DNA of 64,000 nt. It comes from Richelia sinica FACHB-800. Its GTDB lineage: Bacteria; Cyanobacteriota; Cyanobacteriia; Cyanobacteriales; Nostocaceae. A model generated the notes under the pieces. The model saw only the letters and a program-made list of their open reading frames with translations. It ran no database searches and was not told the DNA's origin. Shown one piece after another: positions 59,612 through 64,000 of this stretch (positions are counted from its first letter, which is position 1; every line of letters starts with the position of its first letter). Location: contig NZ_JACJTT010000022.1 in NCBI RefSeq assembly GCF_014698825.1, forward strand, positions 1 to 64,000, given 5' to 3'. Both the position numbers and the translations under genes were made by a program.

Positions 59612-59654
59612 ATCGTAAATACTGGGCTTGAGGGAATTTTGTACCTTTGGCTAC
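59612..59654 (-). promoter_or_regulatory. NtcA-activated promoter of glnA
   Basis: GTA-N8-TAC is present at 59641-59654 (plus strand CCTTTGGC as N8). On the minus strand the box is followed after 23 bases by TACGAT (59612-59617), fitting the TA-N3-T -10 box at the spacing known for NtcA class II activated promoters. The start of transcription should lie near 59605, about 90 bases before the glnA ATG. Confidence 0.8.
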
Positions 59655-59877
59655 AGATTCTCTGGATTACAGGTTATATTAACCTTTATCTCTCAATCTG
59701 CACAAAAGCAGAAACTTCGTCTCATCGGGGTCAACTTTGGCATAGAATCCTTAAGTAGCGGATGGATCATTTTTTGTGCAGCATCTATTGTATGTGTTTA
59801 GCACAAAAATTTACTGGTGCATAAGTGCAGCCAAATTAATATCAAACCATAGATAGTAATGATTGGGAGAAAAAGGA

Positions 59878-60387
59878 ATGCGCGATGCAGTTACAACTTT
59901 AATTAAGAATTATGACGTAGCTGGGCGGTATTTTGACCGTAATGCCATTGATAGCCTCAAGTCTTATTTTGAAAGTGGCACAGCACGAGTTCAAGCTGCG
60001 GCAACTATCAATTCCAATGCAGCAGCAATTGTGAAGCAAGCTGGTTCTAAGTTGTTTGAAGAATTACCAGAACTAATTCGTCCTGGTGGCAATGCTTACA
60101 CAACTCGTCGTTATGCGGCTTGTTTGCGGGACATGGACTACTACCTACGTTATGCGACTTATGCACTAGTGGCAGGCAATACTAATGTGTTGGATGAACG
60201 GGTGCTACAAGGACTACGGGAAACTTACAATTCTTTAAGTGTACCCATTGGCCCTACTGTGCGCGGTGTCCAAATTATGAAGGATATTGCGAAGGAGTTA
60301 GTAGCTTCTGCGGGTGTGGGTAATACTGCTTTTGTAGATGAGCCTTTTGACCATATCACTCGTGAGTTAAGCGAGACTGATGTTTAA
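59878..60387 (+). CDS. apcF: allophycocyanin beta-18 subunit
   Basis: About 169 residues from the ATG giving MRDAVTTLIKNYDVAGRYFD; the frame open from 59863 adds five residues of the ribosome-site region (AGAAAAAGGA). It is a phycobilisome core subunit that sits next to the core-membrane linker and takes part in energy transfer to the photosystems. The bilin-binding Cys is in RRYAACLRDMDYYLRYATYAL near 82. Weak hairpin and T-rich DNA follow (60458-60497). It is divergent from glnA and separate from the apcABC operon, as usual for apcF. Confidence 0.95.
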   Translation: MRDAVTTLIKNYDVAGRYFDRNAIDSLKSYFESGTARVQAAATINSNAAAIVKQAGSKLFEELPELIRPGGNAYTTRRYAACLRDMDYYLRYATYALVAGNTNVLDERVLQGLRETYNSLSVPIGPTVRGVQIMKDIAKELVASAGVGNTAFVDEPFDHITRELSETDV

Positions 60388-60457
60388 TATCTAAAACTTT
60401 AGCGATGAGCTTCGTTTATATACAAATCAGGTTTGCTTTAGCAGACTAATTTAGCAG

Positions 60458-60497
60458 CGCACTTTTGTTGTTTTGACAAGGTGCGTTTACTTTTTTT
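60458..60497 (+). terminator. Possible apcF terminator
   Basis: CGCAC (60458-60462) and GTGCG (60481-60485) can pair around an 18-base loop with some further pairing, and TTTACTTTTTTT follows. A moderate candidate for a rho-independent terminator about 70 bases after apcF. Confidence 0.45.
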
Positions 60498-60559
60498 ATG
60501 AGTGTCAGCATCAGGGTTTTTGGATAAGTTTGGGTTGATGGCAATCATGAACCTACCTA

Positions 60560-61336
60560 TCATCTCATCAACTGCATGGCAGGGTTAAAAAACTGACGAC
60601 ACAAACCGTTGGTGACTAAGATTGTGGTGAGCAAGTTGCCTACGGCTACCATAAATAACAGCAGTATTTCATAGGAAACGGCTTCTAAAGGTTTGATTCC
60701 CCCTAATAATTGCCCACTTGTGAAAATTGGTACTGTTACCATGCCTATAAGCATCATTTGATTGATTGTAGGCATGAGGGCGGCTCTAATTGCATCTTTG
60801 CGGTATTGGTGAATGGCTTGGTGGGGAGTTGCACCTAAGCTGAGGTGGGTTTCTATTTCTGTGGGAAATTGATTGATATTGCTCACTAGGCGTTCTCCCG
60901 CAACGGCTGCGGCATTCATGGCGTTACCAATGACGATGACACCTAAAGGGATAAGATAACGGGGTTCATACCACCGTTCTGGTTGAATAATCAGAAAGCT
61001 GACATAAAGTAAGGTGAAGGCGGTGCTGAGGAAAATAGCGCCCCAAATGAGGGGTAATAATTGGGGAATTTTTGGGCTGATGCGATTTCGAGTGACGATC
61101 GCTGTAATTGTCAGTATTATTGCTAAAATCGCCACAACTGCCCATATATTGTCTAGAGCAAAGATGAAGTCAAATACATATCCTAAGACCAGTAGCTGGA
61201 GGATAGTTCTGCCGGTAGCGATCGCTAAATTTAATTCTAGTCCTAATCTTTCCCAGGCAGATAACCCAATGGCTATGACCATTAAGCCGCTGACTAATAC
61301 TAAATCTACTAAGTCTAATTTGATTAAGTCCTGCAT
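60560..61336 (-). CDS. FetB-like (UPF0014) permease
   Basis: A 258-residue membrane protein with about seven helices: LVDLVLVSGLMVIAIGLSAW near 10, TILQLLVLGYVFDFIFAL near 45, IWAVVAILAIILTITAIV near 65, IWGAIFLSTAFTLLYVSFLI, YLIPLGVIVIGNAMNAAAVAGERL near 128, and the cytoplasmic loop LSLGATPHQAIHQYRKDAIRAALMPTINQM near 168. This is the UPF0014/FetB family, which with a FetA-type ATPase is linked to iron export and oxidative stress in E. coli. No ATPase gene adjoins it here. Substrate is not proven. Confidence 0.88.
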   Translation of the reverse strand: MQDLIKLDLVDLVLVSGLMVIAIGLSAWERLGLELNLAIATGRTILQLLVLGYVFDFIFALDNIWAVVAILAIILTITAIVTRNRISPKIPQLLPLIWGAIFLSTAFTLLYVSFLIIQPERWYEPRYLIPLGVIVIGNAMNAAAVAGERLVSNINQFPTEIETHLSLGATPHQAIHQYRKDAIRAALMPTINQMMLIGMVTVPIFTSGQLLGGIKPLEAVSYEILLLFMVAVGNLLTTILVTNGLCRQFFNPAMQLMR

Positions 61337-61624
61337 AGATTTTCTCGGTGAAATTTTTGCTTTTCCCAGCCTATACAGGAATAATTAAAAATTCAAAACA
61401 GAAAATTCCCAATTACCTGCATCTATTGTGGCTACCAACCAGTATCTTGAATATTGATCGAAAAATTAACGTTACTGGAACCTCAAATGCGGTATATACA
61501 GTAAAAACTTTTAAAATTTAAGTATTTTAAACGACAGTCTTTTCTAGGCTCTTTGAAAAAATTCAATCAGCAAATATTGACCGTCACCGTATCTTTTTTG
61601 TCTCTCTCCTTCAAATGAGAACTC

Positions 61625-62770
61625 ATGATCCCAAGCGTAAATTCCATTCCCGCCTTTGATATTAAACAGCAATACTCCACCATTGAAGCAGAAGTGAGTG
61701 CTGCTGTTCTGGAGGTTCTAGCTTCTGGTCGTTACATTGGCGGCCCAGCCGTTACAGATTTTGAGCAACAGTTTGCCACTTATCATGGTGTAGCTGAATG
61801 TGTAGCCTGTAATTCCGGTACTGATGCGCTTTATTTAGCTTTACGGGCTTTAAATATTGGTGCTGGCGATGAAGTAATTACTACACCTTTTACCTTTTTC
61901 GCTACGACTGAGGTGATTAGTGCAGTAGGTGCCAAGCCTGTATTTGTTGATATTGATGCCACTACATTTAATTTAGACATAGGGCAAATTGCAGCGGCAA
62001 TTACACCCAACACTAAAGCGATTCTTCCCGTTCACTTGTTTGGACAACCAGTGGATATGACGGCGATAATGGCGATCGCTCAATCTCATAATTTAGCAGT
62101 AATTGAAGATTGTGCCCAATCCACCGGAGCTAGTTGGGATCACAAAAAAGTTGGTAGTATTGGACACATTGGCTGTTTTAGCTTTTATCCCACCAAAAAC
62201 CTTGGTGGTTGCGGTGATGGCGGTGCAATCACAACTAATGACCCAGCCATAGCCTCTCAATTAAGAGTTTTACGTGAGCATGGCAGCAAAATTAGATACA
62301 TTCATGAAGAAATAGGTATCAATAGTCGTCTAGATGCTATTCAAGCAGTTATTCTGCAAATTAAACTACGTTACCTTGACCATTGGAATCAAAAACGTCA
62401 GCAAATCGCTGCTTATTATCAACAATATCTCAGTCAAATTCCCGGTATCATCACCCCTCAAGAGTTACCCGGTGGGGTTGGAGTGTGGAATCAATATACC
62501 ATTCGCATATCTGACCCACAACGCAACGGAGGAAGCGCCAAATATCGGGACTTAGTACGGAGTAAAATGCAGGAAAAAGGCGCAAATTCCATGGTTTATT
62601 ATCCTCTGCCTTTACATTTGCAACCTGTTTATCAACATCTAGGATATCAGTCGGGACAATTACCTGTTGCAGAACAAGCTTGTCATGAAGTGTTGTCTTT
62701 ACCCATGTATCCAGAATTGACCCAAGAACAGCAAGACCAGGTTATTTATACATTGAAAGATTGTTTGTAA
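61625..62770 (+). CDS. DegT/DnrJ/EryC1/StrS family aminotransferase
   Basis: A 381-residue PLP enzyme of the sugar aminotransferase class that acts on nucleotide-linked keto-sugars. The family start is [17 protein letters not shown], with [33 protein letters not shown] near 60-90, [44 protein letters not shown] near 158-200 holding the PLP-binding Lys in YPTKNLG, and [26 protein letters not shown] near 220. Likely role is surface polysaccharide or lipopolysaccharide sugars, though no glycan genes are next to it. Confidence 0.92.
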   Translation: MIPSVNSIPAFDIKQQYSTIEAEVSAAVLEVLASGRYIGGPAVTDFEQQFATYHGVAECVACNSGTDALYLALRALNIGAGDEVITTPFTFFATTEVISAVGAKPVFVDIDATTFNLDIGQIAAAITPNTKAILPVHLFGQPVDMTAIMAIAQSHNLAVIEDCAQSTGASWDHKKVGSIGHIGCFSFYPTKNLGGCGDGGAITTNDPAIASQLRVLREHGSKIRYIHEEIGINSRLDAIQAVILQIKLRYLDHWNQKRQQIAAYYQQYLSQIPGIITPQELPGGVGVWNQYTIRISDPQRNGGSAKYRDLVRSKMQEKGANSMVYYPLPLHLQPVYQHLGYQSGQLPVAEQACHEVLSLPMYPELTQEQQDQVIYTLKDCL

Positions 62771-62827
62771 ATATGGTGTTCTCAAGCAATTAACGCGCAA
62801 ACTTACAAACATTATATCTGGTCAAAA

Positions 62828-62889
62828 GTAGGGGCGGGTTTACCAATATTTTCGCTGATTAATGATAATCTAAATAAACCCGCCCCTAC
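62828..62889. repeat. GTAGGGGCGGGTTTA palindromic repeat, copy 2
   Basis: GTAGGGGCGGGTTTACC and the inverse AAACCCGCCCCTAC bound a 62-bp element that matches the ends of copy 1 at 33515-33577. It lies between the aminotransferase and the hsdM remnant. Confidence 0.8.
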
Positions 62890-62904
62890 CCCCTATCCCT
62901 GTCA

Positions 62905-63240
62905 TCAAAAATCTACCTCTGTTTTCGCCTCTAGATTCTCAGTGATGCTTTGGAACAGTTCTAAAGCTGCTTCTAAATCTTCAGAAATTTCTAAAGCTAA
63001 AACATCCGGTGTTGGTAAATTTTCTGAATCTTCTAAACTTTCATCCTTGAGCCAGAAAATATCTAAACTCATCTTATCCCGTTGCATTAATTCCTGATAT
63101 GTAAAAGACCGAAAACGCTCTGTTTCTTGGCGGTCATGACGATTTGGCGGATTAAAGCAGCGAATAAAATCTTGTAAATCTTCGTTACGTAAGGGGTTAG
63201 TTTTTAGGGTGAAATGTTGGTTAGTTCTAATTGAACTGTA
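62905..63240 (-). pseudogene. Truncated hsdM: C-terminal fragment of a type I restriction-modification methylase
   Basis: A 112-codon frame reads SSIRTNQHFTLKTNPLRNED near its start, then DFIRCFNPPNRHDRQETERF, SFTYQELMQRDKMSLDIFWL and the acidic C-terminus ending EAKTEVDF. This is the C-terminal end of type I DNA methylase subunit M (HsdM). Upstream the frame meets a stop (TAA at 63243-63245), and no catalytic NPPF motif or rest of the protein is present, so the gene is a remnant. No hsdS or hsdR is seen here. Confidence 0.75.
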
Positions 63241-63333
63241 TTAATTTATATCTCGAAGTTATTGTTCTTCTATGGTAAAATATTTGACAAATTTTGAGTA
63301 TGTAATATATTTAGCTATACCTTAGTAAAAGTG

Positions 63334-64000
63334 ATGAGCCAAGACCCCTACTATCTACCAGCCGCACTATACGATTTTTCCCTTATACCCAGGTTTGATG
63401 AATGTATTGAAGACTTAGCTGAAATTGCAGAGCCAGAAGACTGGGACTATAAAAACACCATTAGCGATAAGCCAAAACCTATATTACGTAATTATATAAA
63501 TTACACTTATAAGAGAATAGCAGAAGAAAAAAAGGTAGCAGTTTCGGAAGATGAGCAATATGCTTGTTGGAACACTGGTTTAATTACTTTTAACCATGAG
63601 CCTATTTTTATCCTTTTTGAAAGAAACAAACTAGATAATCCTCGAACCTATTGGCATTTTTGTAAATTCGTTCGTAAAGGGCAATGGGAACTCAATAAAT
63701 TCTCATCTTTACCAGAAATGGCTCATTATTTTGATGACCCATCTTGCTTGGTATACAACACTCGTAGAGAATTAAGATCAAATATTGAGCATATAATTGA
63801 AGATAATAGAGACCGATTCCCCTCAGAATTTCAAAATAAGTCTAATTATAGCTTACAAAATTCTCTACAAGGTGCTATTTATAGCGCACTAGAACGTGTT
63901 AAGAGAAATTATAAAACTGCTATCCCCCAATATTATAATGGCAATATTCAGCTACTTCTTCCTCTATGTTTAGATGAACCTACAAAAGCAGATTTAGCAC
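63334..64000 (+). CDS. DUF3825-domain protein, truncated by window end
   Basis: An ATG-started frame runs open for 222 codons to the window edge without a stop. It begins MSQDPYYLPAALYDFSLIP and has the DUF3825 pattern CWNTGLITFNHEPIFILFERN near 72-92, then HFCKFVRKGQWEL and LQGAIYSALERVKRNYKTAIPQYYNGNIQLLLPLCL near 180. This family often accompanies RNA-binding or NYN-type domains in bacteria, and its function is unknown. No ribosome site is obvious. The C-terminal part and any fused domain lie beyond the window. Confidence 0.75.
   Translation, partial: MSQDPYYLPAALYDFSLIPRFDECIEDLAEIAEPEDWDYKNTISDKPKPILRNYINYTYKRIAEEKKVAVSEDEQYACWNTGLITFNHEPIFILFERNKLDNPRTYWHFCKFVRKGQWELNKFSSLPEMAHYFDDPSCLVYNTRRELRSNIEHIIEDNRDRFPSEFQNKSNYSLQNSLQGAIYSALERVKRNYKTAIPQYYNGNIQLLLPLCLDEPTKADLA

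Overview
The window looks like chromosomal DNA from a filamentous, heterocyst-forming cyanobacterium of the Nostoc/Anabaena type. The evidence is allophycocyanin apcF, a type I glutamine synthetase next to its inactivating factor gifA, a PatX-type heterocyst inhibitor peptide ending in an RGSGR motif, a CuA-less third terminal oxidase, many GCGATCGC (HIP1) octamers, and dispersed heptamer-type and palindromic repeats typical of Nostocales. Nearly all calls are from reading the translated sequence. No database search was run.

Layout. 1-8.9 kb: DUF1838 protein, argS, ribBA, argC, eno. 7.9-11.0 kb: a DrrA/DrrB-type ABC exporter whose two genes are separated by a reversed two-gene unit, a Panacea-domain antitoxin and its overlapping partner (probable toxin). 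11.0-12.4 kb: a small secreted protein, a short TA-flanked MITE, a small thylakoid-type membrane protein with a strong terminator, and a second palindromic element. 12.4-24.2 kb: one minus-strand operon-like block carrying the core cassette of enediyne biosynthesis (UnbL/DUF1702, UnbV, UnbU, the iterative enediyne PKS and its thioesterase), with a PEP-CTERM protein inside it and a membrane protein at its end. 24.8-37 kb: Ser/Thr kinase with pentapeptide repeats, hemL, hisIE, DUF2811, an OmpR-type regulator, a CPP1-like chaperone, HAD phosphatase, HPPD, an SDR enzyme and a NYN-domain protein. 37.4-43.8 kb: kdpA-B-F(G)-C-D potassium ATPase operon with a MITE between kdpB and kdpF. 44-48 kb: MATE transporter, FAD monooxygenase and an IS5-type element with a broken transposase. 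48.3-52.9 kb: two DUF2231 genes plus ctaC-D-E of an alternative oxidase.

53.9-62.8 kb is a nitrogen/heterocyst neighbourhood: FAD oxidoreductase, patX with a DIF-type promoter, a three-unit ~64-bp repeat array framed by an inverted repeat, a methyltransferase, gifA and glnA facing each other (each with a perfect GTA-N8-TAC NtcA box), apcF, a FetB-like permease and a DegT aminotransferase. The right edge holds a decayed hsdM fragment and the start of a DUF3825 gene that runs off the window.

The most striking system is the compact enediyne cassette (12.4-24.2 kb). It has the polyene-forming core but no recognisable tailoring, resistance or apoprotein genes next to it, and a surface-sorted PEP-CTERM protein lies between the core genes. 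Next are the Panacea toxin-antitoxin unit wedged into an ABC exporter locus, and the patX locus with its repeat array.
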